Source: Bugula neritina
Taxonomy: Eukaryota; Bryozoa; Gymnolaemata; Cheilostomatida; Bugulidae
DNA: 64,000 nt
Assembly (NCBI GenBank): GCA_964035545.1
Contig: OZ037772.1
Location: forward strand, 2,426,501 to 2,490,500
Reading direction: 5' to 3'
Part shown: positions 46,555 to 56,599 of the stretch, in pieces
Layout of the letters: each line of letters starts with the position of its first letter
Numbering within the stretch: the stretch's first letter is position 1
The notes under the pieces: generated by a model
Databases searched by the model: none
What the model was told of the DNA's origin: nothing
What the model saw: the letters and a program-made list of their open reading frames with translations, nothing else
Position numbers and translations under genes: made by a program

Positions 46555-46716
46555 ATGAGGATGTGCTAGACTATGGGGAGGCCAGATAACACCCCCGACC
46601 TGCAAGCCTACTACCCGGGTACTCTGCTAGAGACTGGACTGGATATCCTCTTCTTCTGGGTGGCCCGCATGGTCATGATGGGACAATTCCTACTCGGGGA
46701 GCTTCCCTTCAAAGAG
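46555..46716 (+). pseudogene. Valyl-tRNA synthetase catalytic exon with internal deletion
   Basis: An acceptor (TGTTATACAG) is followed by DEDVLD, then after a frame change [36 protein letters not shown] and [12 protein letters not shown], ending at donor GTACGT. Class I ValRS proteins have DEDVLDTWFSS.L.PFS.GWPD at this place. The roughly 10-11 residues around TWFSS are missing, the frame changes at about 46,571, and the Trp of GWP is Arg. Splice sites are intact but the exon cannot be translated through, so this is a pseudogene exon. The KMSKS exon that should follow is not seen. Confidence 0.85.
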
Positions 46717-46768
46717 GTACGTCTGGTGGTAGAAAGTGTCTTCTGCTTCTTCTGATGTCTGTGGTTAC

Positions 46769-46893
46769 CATTCTATATCTATACCCTTTAGATGACTCTA
46801 TTCAATATACTTATTCTATATCTATACCCTTTAGATGACTCTATTCAATATACTTATTCTATATCTATATCCTTTAGATGACTCTGTTTAATT
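46769..46893. repeat. 43-bp tandem repeat, about 3 copies
   Basis: The unit begins TTCTATATCTATACCCTTTA and recurs at 46,771, 46,814 and 46,857. Confidence 0.9.
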
Positions 46894-47112
46894 AGCTGAT
46901 AACTTTATAGTTTTTTCAATTTAGAGTAACGCTGCTATTATTGGGAAACAATCTCTTGTATAACCAATAAATGTGAAATGTGCTGTTTTGACAGTCATGG
47001 GACTGAAGATCAAATGCATTTTGTGTCTAAATTGATAAACTTGTAACTAAATGGCAAGAGGTTTTAATGGCTGTATGTGTATGCAAGATTATACATTATA
47101 GAAAGAGTATAT

Positions 47113-47566
47113 AATTATCATGTAATATATCTTATATTATGTAATATATCTTATATTATGTAATATATCTTATATTATGTAATATATCTTATATCATGTA
47201 ATATATCTTATACTATGTAATATATCTTATACTATGTAATATATCTTATATCATGTAATATATCTTATATTATGTAATATATCTTATATTATGTAATATA
47301 TCTTATATTATGTAATATATCTTATATTATGTAATATATCTTATATCATGTAATATATCTTATATTATGTGATATATCTTATATTATGTAATATATCTTA
47401 TATTATGTAATATATCTTATATTATGTGATATATCTTATATTATTTAATATATCTTATATCATGTAATATATCTTATATTATGTAATACATCTTATATTA
47501 TGTGATATATCTTATATCATGTAATATATCTTATATTATGTAATGTATCTTATATTATGTAATATA
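47113..47566. repeat. 19-bp minisatellite, left part
   Basis: About 24 copies of GTAATATATCTTATATTAT. The array is interrupted at 47,567 by a TIR element and resumes at 50,847. Confidence 0.95.
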
Positions 47567-50500
47567 TGTGACCTGGCACCACAAAACAAGGGATGTATAT
47601 AAAATGTTGGATACTTAGTTATTACTATGGAGTGATAGAGCAGACCTTTTTGAACATTTTGCACTTTATTTGAAGTCTCTAGCATAAGTAGAAACCGAGA
47701 TATCAGTATTTAAAAACCTTAACGTTTTTAGAATTTCTAAATTACTGTTTCGAGAAAATCGCGTTTAAAGTTGGCAACTCTAGAATAAGTTGAGAATTAT
47801 TTGTTTACAATTTACAAGCCTTAGCAACGGGTCTTTGTATAACAGGAATAGTGACAAATTTGGTATCAAAATAATTGTGAAAGTTTGGGCTTTCTGTTAA
47901 ACTAAATTTCATGCTGCCTCAACATAAAATTAGGTCAAATATGGCCGCCAAACTTTTTGTCTAATTTATTTGTCAATTTGCTTTTTACTTTGTTTAATGG
48001 TTGAAAGGTTTAACAATTCCAGCAAAGAAGATGTTTCAGCAAGTTTGTGTGTTGAGATATTTAAATTAGGCATCCAAGTCAGCAAAAAATCATATAAAAC
48101 AAAATGGCAGCTGCTTCCTCTTATACATTGAATACCTCCATTTCCTCTAATATATTGTGTAATATATCAAACTGGAGCTATTGAGCTGTGCTGTTTCATA
48201 ATTATTGCTTTATGAGTAGAACACTTATGAGAAAATTATTTGACTATTATGAGATCATGCGAGGTTCATTCATAAATATCTTTATAATCTCTAACAGCAA
48301 CTAAATTTAGCAATTGATTTGGCTGAGATGTTGAAAATATTATAAACATAAAATCAGCTATTTGAACTTTTGAGTTTTATTAGGCATTAATATTCACATT
48401 TAAAACATCAAATACATTATTTTAAAAAACCAATTGAATGCAGTAAAAAATCCAGCCTGGATACAACCATTATGCTTGAATTAACTCTTATCAAGAAAAG
48501 AAAATTAGATAGCTTCTACGGTTTTGCAGAGAAGGCACTTATCATCTTTCTACTTTCTTGGTCTTCATAATATGAGTTTACGGAGTATGGACACATAACA
48601 TCATGTATGTGGCAAAAGCTTCATCACTATCATCAGTTGATTTTCTAGCAATTATAGATGCTGCTACTTGACCTCCATCCTGCAAATCTACCCACTTATT
48701 GTCTATTCCAGAGCTGAAAGTACAATGTTGACTTTTTTTAAATAACAAAAGGAAACGGTAGCTTGATTAGAAATTATACCCAGTTATATTATAAAAATTT
48801 AGTTGGCTGAACACTCTTGTAGTACGATTATGGCAGTAGTTAATTGTGATCCTGCATTTCATCAACGTTTAAATTTATTGAATTAAACAGAACAATTTAA
48901 ATTAAAAAAATGCTTGATAATTTTCAAGCACATCATTAAAAGACTGCAAACCTTTTTATGAATGAAATAAGCAGAAGCCATAACCTTGCAAGCCAAAATT
49001 CGGAGTGTCTACATTAGAAGTATTAGATTGATAAGTAGTAGAGTTGTGTAGGTATAAGTCTTCACTCTAATGCCCTCACAAGTGCACTTTCTAAAATGTA
49101 CAGAATATCGGATTATTCTATATTAACATAGTATTATCAGTAAAATTACACATTATACACTTGAATATCTAGCATATCTGCAATTGGCAATTTTGAAGCA
49201 ATGTCTTTAGATAACTATTAACCACTCAGGCATTTAATTGAGTAAAAAAGCTAGCTAAGTGCAACTGAATCTATTAGAGACATTTACTATAAAATCAATT
49301 TGAATTCAATGAATTACTTTAAAATATGAATACATTTTTGCTCATCTTATAATAAAATTAAAAAGTTTAGACTATTTATGCATTCAGTTAGTGTTACTAC
49401 TCACTAAATAAGACTAAAAGTAACTTACTGAAAAACTAAGTCAGTCAACTATAGAATCATCATGAACTCGCATTAATATTTCATCATTATAATCATTTAC
49501 ATTTAGTCACATTTATCATTTCAATTTGGTTATAGGTGATGCTTTTATGAATATAAATATGATTATCAATTGAGTTTTGATAGTAACACTAACTGTAAGC
49601 CTGCATAATGTGATAAAGATTTTATCATTATATTTTAAATCAAACTTTGAGCTAATTTAAAAATCACAAAAGGAACCGGTAGTCTGACTAGTACTAGTAG
49701 GCCTAATGTTAATACTAATAGTAATAGTAATCAGTAACTGTATTGACAAAATCTAAGACAGAGGCTAAAAGTTAGTAAGAGTAAGAGTAAGTCTAATGTA
49801 AATTGAAATATCAACTATAGAATAAATCAATAAATATAATACTATCACTATCAGTATGAGTATCAAGTTTTAATAGCAAAGGCAAAACTCAGAGTCAGAC
49901 CCAAATAATAATACAGTAATACTAATAAGTAATAAGTAATAGTAATACTAATAGTAATAGTGAATTTATAATTATTAATTACTTATACTTATACTCAGTT
50001 ATACTTATAGTTATAGTTATAGTTATACTATTACTATAACTATTAGTATTATTATTAATGAGTTACATTTGGTTTTACTACCAAATACCAGTATCAGTAA
50101 ATCATGAATAATAGTCATTATGATTATCATTATGAGTAACCGTACCTCAAACTGTGAGTCATAGTGAAAGTCATTTAAATAGTTACTAGTAGTAGTATAG
50201 AATAGAATAGACTAAGACAGACTCCTACTCCTAGTTATAGTATAAATATTATTAAATTGATAACTACAAATAATCCTGGCAACAATTCTAAGTTAGTAGC
50301 GTAAATGATTGTTTTGAGTATAATTACCTGTATTGTTGTGGTTTTCAAGCTTGAACGCTAAAGATAAAGATTAAGTTCAGCATTTATCACCAAAGGGCAA
50401 AACAGCTCAGTAACTTAAAAGCTAACTTTGGATGGAACACGATGAAAAACTAAAACTAGCCTTCGATTTTAAATATGATGCTTTTGACAGTACGAAGAAA

Positions 50501-50846
50501 GAGGTGTAAGCTAAATTCAGTTGATAAAAAATAAATTTGCAAGATCTCATGCTATGAAAGTGACTAAAATTGTCTTCTTTCTTTAATCGATAACTTCGCA
50601 ATTTTTTCATCATTTAAAAAATTGAAAGCCTTAGTTACCAACTTTAAATGCAATTTTAGAGCTGAAGGAATCATCAAATGCTTACGAAAGTATGATTTTT
50701 GAAATCCTTAGATTTTTTTGCACTAGAAAAGTCTAAAATCCAAAAATTGGAAATTAATTTCAAATTTAAGTATTTCCAAATTAAACCTTCATTTACTACA
50801 CTTAATAAACACCGCCACATCCCCGGTTTTGTCGCGACTGGTCACA
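47567..50846. mobile_element. 3,280-bp non-autonomous DNA transposon with 30-bp TIRs
   Basis: The ends are TGTGACCTGGCACCACAAAA at 47,567 and, read on the other strand from 50,846, TGTGACCAGTCGCGACAAAA. Over 30 aligned bases 24 match without gaps, both ending in GGGATGT. The element is flanked by TA on both sides and lies inside a 19-bp minisatellite. Removing the element plus one TA restores an exact 19-bp unit, which supports a real insertion. The interior is AT-rich with TAN trinucleotide tracts (about 49,680-50,060) and no frame longer than about 63 codons, so no transposase is encoded. The superfamily is not assigned; the TA duplication would suit Tc1/mariner-related elements. Confidence 0.8.
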
Positions 50847-50975
50847 TATGTTATATTATGTAATATATCCTAGATTATGTAATATATCTTATATCATGTA
50901 ATATATATTATATTATGTAATATATCTTATATCATGTAATATATCTTATATTATGTGATCTATCCTATATTATGT
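50847..50975. repeat. 19-bp minisatellite, right part
   Basis: About seven further and more divergent copies of the unit seen at 47,113-47,566. Similarity to the TRIM-like gene begins just after it at 50,981. Confidence 0.9.
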
Positions 50976-51423
50976 AGTTATTACTGAGACTAGTGTAATT
51001 TGATGGTGGCTGGTAGAGCAGTGTTTGCTGGTGGGACTCAGGTGGCCGTGGTTGGTTCTTGTTAAGTATTTAATATGTGATAATGTTGGAGTAGCTGCAG
51101 TAACAGTATTATTGGAAGTAGACATGCGGGTGTGTTCTATATAAGAGCCACAGGCTAAGTTTGTGGGTCAAGGTCAATACAGTTGTATAATGAGACACTA
51201 TTTTCTGTTAGAATATTTACTTCATGTATGTAATACTTATATTATATATCTTCTCTCCTGTATAATCATATTTGCTGAGGGGGTAAATTTCTATGTTGAG
51301 TCTCTCCATGTTGTCATTTATTATGAAGTAAACAGTAGAGCAGCTCAGTGAATTATTCAATACTGACTGGTAGAACTTTATTATCTTCAACACAATCTGC
51401 TTAGTTGCATCTTTAAAGGAAGA

Positions 51424-51893
51424 AATTCTTCCTATTGATCTCTTGTATATCTACCGTCTATGTCTTCTTGGTCATTCAGCTTATTATACTCCATCTCACA
51501 CCAAACAACCACCAACTTACCTCACCAGACATTCTGAACTTTCCTTACCCTTACCTCCGAAGCAGGTCGTCAAGTGTCCTACCAGATGTCTAGCAATTGG
51601 AATAAACTACCTCTGACTTTAAGACATCATCAAAGCTTTGCCACATTTAAAATATTGTTGAAAAAGCACCTACTAAAATCTTTAACTTAATCTGAATAAA
51701 TAGTTCCCACTATTTTTTCAACTGCCACTTGGGCCCCGCTCCTTGAATAGCTATGCTACTGAGCACATGGGCCCCCATCTTGATATTATATATAAATTGA
51801 ATCTAGCTCTTTTTGTGTTACTGTTGTATATTTATATTTTTTTGTCCTTTTGTTTTTTTTTTGATAGAAATAAAGAAAACAAACAAACAAACA
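51424..51893 (+). mobile_element. LINE 3' end with (ACAA)n tail
   Basis: A frame at 51,577-51,675 reads WNKLPLTLRHHQSFATFKIL, the C-terminal hallmark of many non-LTR retrotransposon ORF2 proteins (WN.LP..LR...S...FK..L). The upstream part is frame-disrupted. The insert ends with GAAATAAAGAAAACAAACAA and further CAAA units at 51,893, the simple-repeat tail expected at a LINE 3' end. The insertion is shown by comparing the two TRIM-like copies, which match on both sides of it. Confidence 0.75.
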
Positions 51894-52070
51894 AGTCTTT
51901 CTGAGTGAGAAATATATTTGAACTTTATTGTATTATTATCGAATATATTTCAGTTACTATATTATACTAGAAAGTAGAAACTTGCTTGTAGTGGTGTCAG
52001 CTGTTGTGATGTCACTGTAGTCTGTCTGTTTGTCTCAAACCGATTCAATCTGACATTATATTTTTTAAAG

Positions 52071-52204
52071 GTGAACTGATTGTAACAATTCTCAGAGAAA
52101 GTCTTGGTGTGAGTGACTTGGTGTGGGACATTGCTGTGTATAACATGAACACAGTGTTTCTAGCATGTGGAGATGGACTGACGAGATACACAATAAAATA
52201 CTAA
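52071..52204 (+). CDS. Beta-propeller last exon (paralogous copy)
   Basis: An acceptor (TTTTTTAAAG) precedes GT GAA CTG. The exon encodes about 44 residues including SLGVSDLVWDIAVYN, NTVFLACGDGL and TRYTIKY before TAA (52,202-52,204). It is the closing blade of a WD/NHL-like propeller and matches the last exon at 58,592-58,701, but keeps the final strand that copy lacks. An AATAAA lies at about 52,419. Without an upstream propeller exon on this strand it is probably a gene fragment. Confidence 0.6.
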
Positions 52205-52245
52205 ACTTATCAGCTACAGTTTACTAATAATCAGCTCAGTGAAGT

Positions 52246-53215
52246 CATCAATGCACACCCATAGTACATGTCAAATATAATATATTGTGTTCTACTCACA
52301 GTATAAAATTATATATTCCACAGGACCTACACTGTTTATATGCAGTATTTGATGTTGATAGTAATGATTATGTAACATATTTACTCCGCTATGTTGTCAA
52401 GACTCTGTAGTCACATTCACTCAATAAAGTTTGTTTGTAGAAATTATTTTTTGACTGGTTTATGACTCATCCACTTACTTAGTCATCACAAATAAAATAT
52501 TATTTACTTTTTCATGTCAATAACTCTGTTAGTGTAAGTCTGTTACTTCCTTATCAAGTAGTAGCTGTATATAACTTGTGTGTAAGTTAGTTTACATGAT
52601 ACAGAGTAGATCAAGTATTCCACAGATATGCATTTCATAAGTAATGTTTATACAAAGATTCACTGCAGTAAATTCTTAGCAATTTTCTCCTGCATTAGCT
52701 TAATAAAAGCCTCAAAAACTACAAATCTTAAGGTCATGTTCCAATATGTGAGACTACAACAAAACTCTACTTTTAGCACAATGGCTGGTATTTTATGTAA
52801 TGAATGTGCAAAAGCAAATAATTATACACATTGTATTAATACTATTGAGGTCAAACAAAGTAGTGTACCATCAATACTATTGAGGCCAAACAAAGTAGTG
52901 TACCATCAATACTATTGAGGCCAAACAAGGTAGTGTATCATCAATAATATTGAGGCCAAATGACAACAAGCTGCGTACTATATTCAAGATGAACTGAAAC
53001 CTACTGAGAAAGTTTCTGTTAGAGTCATTACAACTTGTCTGTGCACACAGAAGCACCAAAATGGTCCACAATTCATGAAGATATGTCAACTGCATGTAGT
53101 TGTAAAATATCTTAGCTAAGCCTGCAGAGCTCTCTGGAATATTCCTTAGGATATTGAGGATATTTATTTCTTATGTTTTATTGTTGAGCTTATATACTCT
53201 GATTTGTATAAACAC
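52246..53215. other. Non-coding region with a 35-bp tandem repeat
   Basis: No gene is seen. At 52,840-52,965 a 35-bp unit beginning ATTGAGGCCAAACAAAGTAG is repeated about 3.4 times. Confidence 0.7.
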
Positions 53216-53902
53216 TACCCCCTCATTCACACTTACCGTATCGTACGCCGTAACAGCGAAAATAAAATGGCTACGCTGTTGCATTTTGTCAACGGGTGTT
53301 CACACTTTGCCGTAAAGTACAATGCATGACGTTGAGCTGTGACCAATCATAATAAAGCCAACGCTTGTCTGTGGTGATTTGAATGCCTTTGAATATTATT
53401 TACAAATTATTCGCAACATTCTTATCAAAAGATGTTATATAAATGCCATTTACTAAATAAAAGCAATTACATGAAAAGAATATTTCTTTTAAATATATTA
53501 GTTTTTAAAATAATTGTGCAAACTAGTTTAAATAATGAATATTTAAGCCGTCCAAATCATTTTTAAGTTTTTGGTTTGCTTAATTTTGTGATTAGGGAAA
53601 GCTAGATTTTTAAGCTGAGTTTAATTCAAACAAGCCGGATAAATATTTTTTAACCTTTTAAAACTTTTGAATTGGTTAAATTAAATCAAAAATAAGCGAT
53701 TAAAATAAATTAGCGAAAATGTTCTTTAAATTTTAGTACCAGATCAACTCTACCCAATAGGAGCCCGCCGTGATTTTTTTAATCAAGCACTGCTTGATCA
53801 ACGCCGCAACGTATATCGTGGTACGATTCAGCCCGGATGTTATCAAAAATTGCTAAAATTTGCTGTTACGGCGTACGGTACGGTAAGTGTGAATAGGGGG
53901 TA
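53216..53902. mobile_element. TA-flanked MITE with about 40-bp TIRs
   Basis: The left end reads TACCCCCTCATTCACACTTA and continues CCGTATCGTACGCCGTAACAG. The right end on the opposite strand reads TACCCCCTATTCACACTTAC and continues CGTACCGTACGCCGTAACAG, differing by one indel and one substitution over about 40 bp. The 687-bp element has no coding frame. Both outer ends begin with TA, consistent with a TA target. Confidence 0.88.
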
Positions 53903-53908
53903 CATTGT

Positions 53909-53943
53909 TACCCCCTATTCACACTTACCGTACGCCGTAACAG
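53909..53943. mobile_element. Lone third terminus of the same MITE family
   Basis: Six bases after the MITE above comes a further TACCCCCTATTCACACTTAC end, continuing CGTACGCCGTAACAG. It directly abuts the truncated Ty3/gypsy sequence and has no matching second end nearby. Confidence 0.85.
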
Positions 53944-53987
53944 AGTAACTCGGCGCATCCCTGTCGCCGTTGTTTACTACTGGGTCG

Positions 53988-55382
53988 TCACCCTTCCTGT
54001 TTCGCTCGGTACACGTCGGCTACCACCCCAGGAAGGCTTTCCTGGAGCTTCGGCAGCTCCCTAACGTTACCAGCCCATACAGGTTTGGCGCGGAGGCTCT
54101 GGACAGCCTCCGGGGGCGTGTCAGCCCTCTGTTGGAGTTGCTGAGCAGGGGCGGTTTTCGCCGCCCGTGGTACCTCACGACGGCCTGCTCTATTTAGGCG
54201 GGCGTCGTGGTCTGTGTGGCGGAACGCCTCACTGTACCCATGTGGCAACCTAGCCATAGCCTGGCGCTTTCTGTTGCCTGTGTAGCCACGCGTCCCTGGA
54301 GGATGGGAGGCGTGGGTTGGGACGGTCCTCTGCCCTTGAGACGGGCTCTGCTGAGGACCTTCCGTCGTAGCTCCCGACGACGGCTCAATGGCTTCCTCCT
54401 GGACAGGATGGAAGCGGCCCAGCATGGACCTGGGTGGTAGGTCTACTGTCTCTGAGGAGGGGTTGACGCACTGCACTGAGATCTCTCCTTGTCCCGTAAG
54501 CCGGCTAAAGCTATGGGCAAGTTGGATTCTTGAGTGCGTACTTTTGACAACTCCCAACTTAGAGGTTTGGCCACCGTCTACTTTGCAGCGGACGGTAGCC
54601 CGGGAGTGGCCTGGTATAGTACAGCTCCGTACTACCTGCACTGCTCCCGCTTGAGGACGACCAAACTTATCGACACAAGCGAGCTCCCTGTCGCCCATGA
54701 TCATCGCAGATTTACTGAAATCGATGCGACATCCGTTTCGTTGTAAGAATGGCATCCCGGGGATAGCGTCCTCGTTGAGCTGCCCGACGATAAACGTCTC
54801 TTGGATGGCCTGGTTACGGATGTAACCAGTCAGCTCAACAATGCCGTAGAAGGGAATGCACGACCCGTCTGCCAGGGTGCCATGATCCCCCTCATACGGT
54901 GCCAACCCGTCCTTGACCTTAGCGCTGAGGGTGTCAAAGAATTGACGGCTAAGGAGGTTGGTGGTGCAGCCTGAGTCCAGGAGGAAGTTGGCAGGCTTGC
55001 CGGCTAGCTTTCCTGGCAGGAAATAGCTACTTCCGTGTGGCTGCAGCTGTGTGTGCCGTGGTTGCACCTCCCTCGCTGTGGGTCGAGGGGTCCACGGTTG
55101 GCGACGACTATTGACCAGCTGCCGAGGTTGGGGCGGTATGCCTTGCGGCGCCTGTACCGTTTCCCTCGCAGGCTCTGAGATCAACCATCTGCCGGATCCG
55201 TGTTGGTGTTGGAGTGGCGTAGAGGACCCAGGCGGCGAGTGGCTTGAGCCTACTTGCCGCGGAGGTCGCCACTTCACAGCATCTCCGCGCGGCGCCCAGC
55301 GGGGCGGCAGACGCGCGGGTCTCCTTGGATGATTTACAGACGGCCCGCAGGAGGTGGGAACATCTGCGGGCCGTGGTAGTTT
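53988..55382 (-). CDS. Retroelement aspartic protease ORF (pol start), -1 frame
   Basis: This frame is open from about 55,436 to TGA at 53,988 and is probably entered by -1 frameshifting at 55,379-55,385. After a Pro/Arg-rich linker comes FLLDSGCTTNLLS, the D-[ST]-G active-site loop of a retropepsin, and about 75 residues later IPGMPFLQRNGCRIDF, the hydrophobic-hydrophobic-G motif followed by the usual N.C.ID strand. The remaining C-terminal half is Arg/Pro-rich and I cannot align it to reverse transcriptase. It stops before any RT motif, so the polyprotein is truncated. The protease would cleave Gag-Pol in a complete element. Confidence 0.8.
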   Translation of the reverse strand, partial: KLPRPADVPTSCGPSVNHPRRPARLPPRWAPRGDAVKWRPPRQVGSSHSPPGSSTPLQHQHGSGRWLISEPARETVQAPQGIPPQPRQLVNSRRQPWTPRPTAREVQPRHTQLQPHGSSYFLPGKLAGKPANFLLDSGCTTNLLSRQFFDTLSAKVKDGLAPYEGDHGTLADGSCIPFYGIVELTGYIRNQAIQETFIVGQLNEDAIPGMPFLQRNGCRIDFSKSAMIMGDRELACVDKFGRPQAGAVQVVRSCTIPGHSRATVRCKVDGGQTSKLGVVKSTHSRIQLAHSFSRLTGQGEISVQCVNPSSETVDLPPRSMLGRFHPVQEEAIEPSSGATTEGPQQSPSQGQRTVPTHASHPPGTRGYTGNRKRQAMARLPHGYSEAFRHTDHDARLNRAGRREVPRAAKTAPAQQLQQRADTPPEAVQSLRAKPVWAGNVRELPKLQESLPGVVADVYRAKQEG

Positions 55383-56281
55383 AACCCTTGTTGGAGTTGA
55401 GGGCAGTTCTTCTTGAAATGTCCTGGCCTTCCGCATCCCCAGCAGAAGTTATGCCCCATGCCTGGTGATTGTACCTGCGGCCCGCAAGGCTCACGGGCAG
55501 TATCTACCTGGCTTGGGGGAGCTAATGCGGCGACCAGTTTATCTAGCATGTCAGTCATCTGTGTGACTTTTGATGCTAGTGACATCTGGTTCACATTAGC
55601 CACCGCGGAGGGTTCCGCATTTGGTTCAGTATAAGCAGTAGTGTGCTCCGTGGCCACCTGGCGGGAGGCCATGCGGTTGCGGTGCATATGAGTCGCCATG
55701 AGGTAGGCTTCCCCCACCGCAAGTGCATCTTCGACCGTGGTGACTCCCCTCGCTTGGAATTGATGGTGGAGCCCCAAGTCGTTGATGAACTGCATGAAGG
55801 TATCATAAGTATACCTCTCACGGTGTACTGGAGGCAGATCGCGGAACGCGATCTGCGCTAGTGGGTACACCGTGGCAGCGTGCTCTTGTAGCGACGTGTG
55901 AGGATCACGCCGCAGCCTTTGTAGACGGGCCCGCGCATCTATGGGAGAGATGCCAAAGCGGGCCCTCAGAGAAGCAAAGATTCCGTCTATGTCAGGTCCC
56001 GCTCTGTACGGCTTAGCCTTGTCCGTCAGCGCCATCCGGAGCTTGAGCAACGCCACCCTTGGTGGCCACTGTGCAACTTCCATCACATCTTGGAATTCTT
56101 GGATAAATTGCTCCACTGCTTCTCCGCCTGTGAAGGTGGGCGCCTTCAGCCGGTATCTGTCTTCACCATGCTCTCTAGGAATTCTCACTTCTTCTAACAC
56201 TACTGGTTCCACAGGTATATCAACATTATCTCTCTCACCTTCATTCAGTGGAATGGGTAGCTCCGTGCCGTCTTCTGCCAT
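55334..56281 (-). CDS. gag: Gag polyprotein of Ty3/gypsy element
   Basis: The ATG at 56,281 (MAEDGTELPIP) gives a 315-residue protein; an upstream in-frame TTG is not needed. The middle part (TFTGGEAVEQFIQEFQDV to LGLHHQFQA) has the helical capsid-like character of gypsy Gag, with HTSLQEHAATVYPLAQIAF typical of the retrotransposon gag family. A CCHC zinc knuckle CWGCGRPGHFKKNC follows near the C-terminus, for RNA binding. The frame ends at TAA 55,334-55,336. The reading frame is open throughout, so the copy is fairly young or under constraint. It overlaps the protease frame by about 100 bp. Confidence 0.85.
   Translation of the reverse strand: MAEDGTELPIPLNEGERDNVDIPVEPVVLEEVRIPREHGEDRYRLKAPTFTGGEAVEQFIQEFQDVMEVAQWPPRVALLKLRMALTDKAKPYRAGPDIDGIFASLRARFGISPIDARARLQRLRRDPHTSLQEHAATVYPLAQIAFRDLPPVHRERYTYDTFMQFINDLGLHHQFQARGVTTVEDALAVGEAYLMATHMHRNRMASRQVATEHTTAYTEPNAEPSAVANVNQMSLASKVTQMTDMLDKLVAALAPPSQVDTAREPCGPQVQSPGMGHNFCWGCGRPGHFKKNCPQLQQGLNYHGPQMFPPPAGRL
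55340..55385 (-). promoter_or_regulatory. -1 ribosomal frameshift signal (slippery site plus hairpin)
   Basis: In the gag frame the minus strand reads GGG TTA AAC, giving the heptamer GTTAAAC (55,385-55,379) in the X XXY YYZ register. Four bases later ACGGCCCGCAG (55,374-55,364) pairs perfectly with CTGCGGGCCGT (55,350-55,340), an 11-bp GC-rich stem with a 13-nt loop. A -1 shift here joins gag to the protease frame exactly. Confidence 0.85.
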
Positions 56282-56316
56282 GACTGCTATACGCAAGATC
56301 CCACCGCTGCCACCAC

Positions 56317-56599
56317 TGTAGTAATTTGTGCAATTACTGTGCGTGAGTTATCTACTTGCGTATACTTAGTTGGCTATTCTACTAGCAATTACTAGGGTAG
56401 CTGTCGAGTAATCATATTTATTATCCACAATAAAACACAAAGCAAACATTACATCAAATTATCCTATATATCAGTCAACTACTAACACATGTTTCTACTT
56501 CAAGCCTCCGCTTACAACAACGTGATCAATTGTCAATAGCCCGAGAAGTGTCACGTGAATCGGAAGCATATTTTCCGGTGCTGCTAATTGGTCGCTACA
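56317..56599 (-). repeat. Putative 5' LTR of the gypsy element
   Basis: On the minus strand it begins TGTAGCGACC and ends ATTACTACA (TG...CA), 283 bp, with an internal ATAATAAAT containing the AATAAA signal. One base after its end comes TGGTGGCAGCGGTGGGATC, which resembles the leader seen next to the primer-binding site in many metazoan gypsy elements. With no second LTR in the window the limits rest on these signals only. Confidence 0.6.

Larger units (their letters stand above)
50981..52245 (+). pseudogene. Inverted partial copy of the TRIM-like gene 3' end
   Basis: Plus-strand sequence from TTACTGAGACTA (50,981) to about 51,420 and from about 52,010 to 52,245 matches the minus strand of 59,030-58,525, that is the last intron and last exon of the TRIM-like gene. 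The segment near 51,003 reads AVFAGGTQVAVVGSC, like a propeller strand, but is followed by a stop, and both copies share a frame break about 15 codons on. The copies are separated by a LINE 3' end and extra DNA (51,424-52,010). No propeller exon lies upstream in this copy. Confidence 0.7.
53944..56599 (-). mobile_element. Truncated Ty3/gypsy LTR retroelement
   Basis: On the minus strand the order is: LTR (56,599-56,317), leader, gag (56,281-55,334), and a protease ORF in the -1 frame ending at 53,988. The region is conspicuously GC-rich compared with its AT-rich flanks. Reverse transcriptase, RNase H, integrase and the 3' LTR are absent; the sequence stops at a MITE terminus near 53,944. The element is therefore incomplete and cannot move by itself. 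Confidence 0.85.

Noticed and set aside
52628-52918. 96-codon plus-strand frame
   Set aside because: It runs into the 35-bp tandem repeat and shows no domain or conserved motif.
54194-55332. Plus-strand and alternate-frame open stretches over the retroelement
   Set aside because: They are shadows of the GC-rich gag-protease frames on the minus strand.
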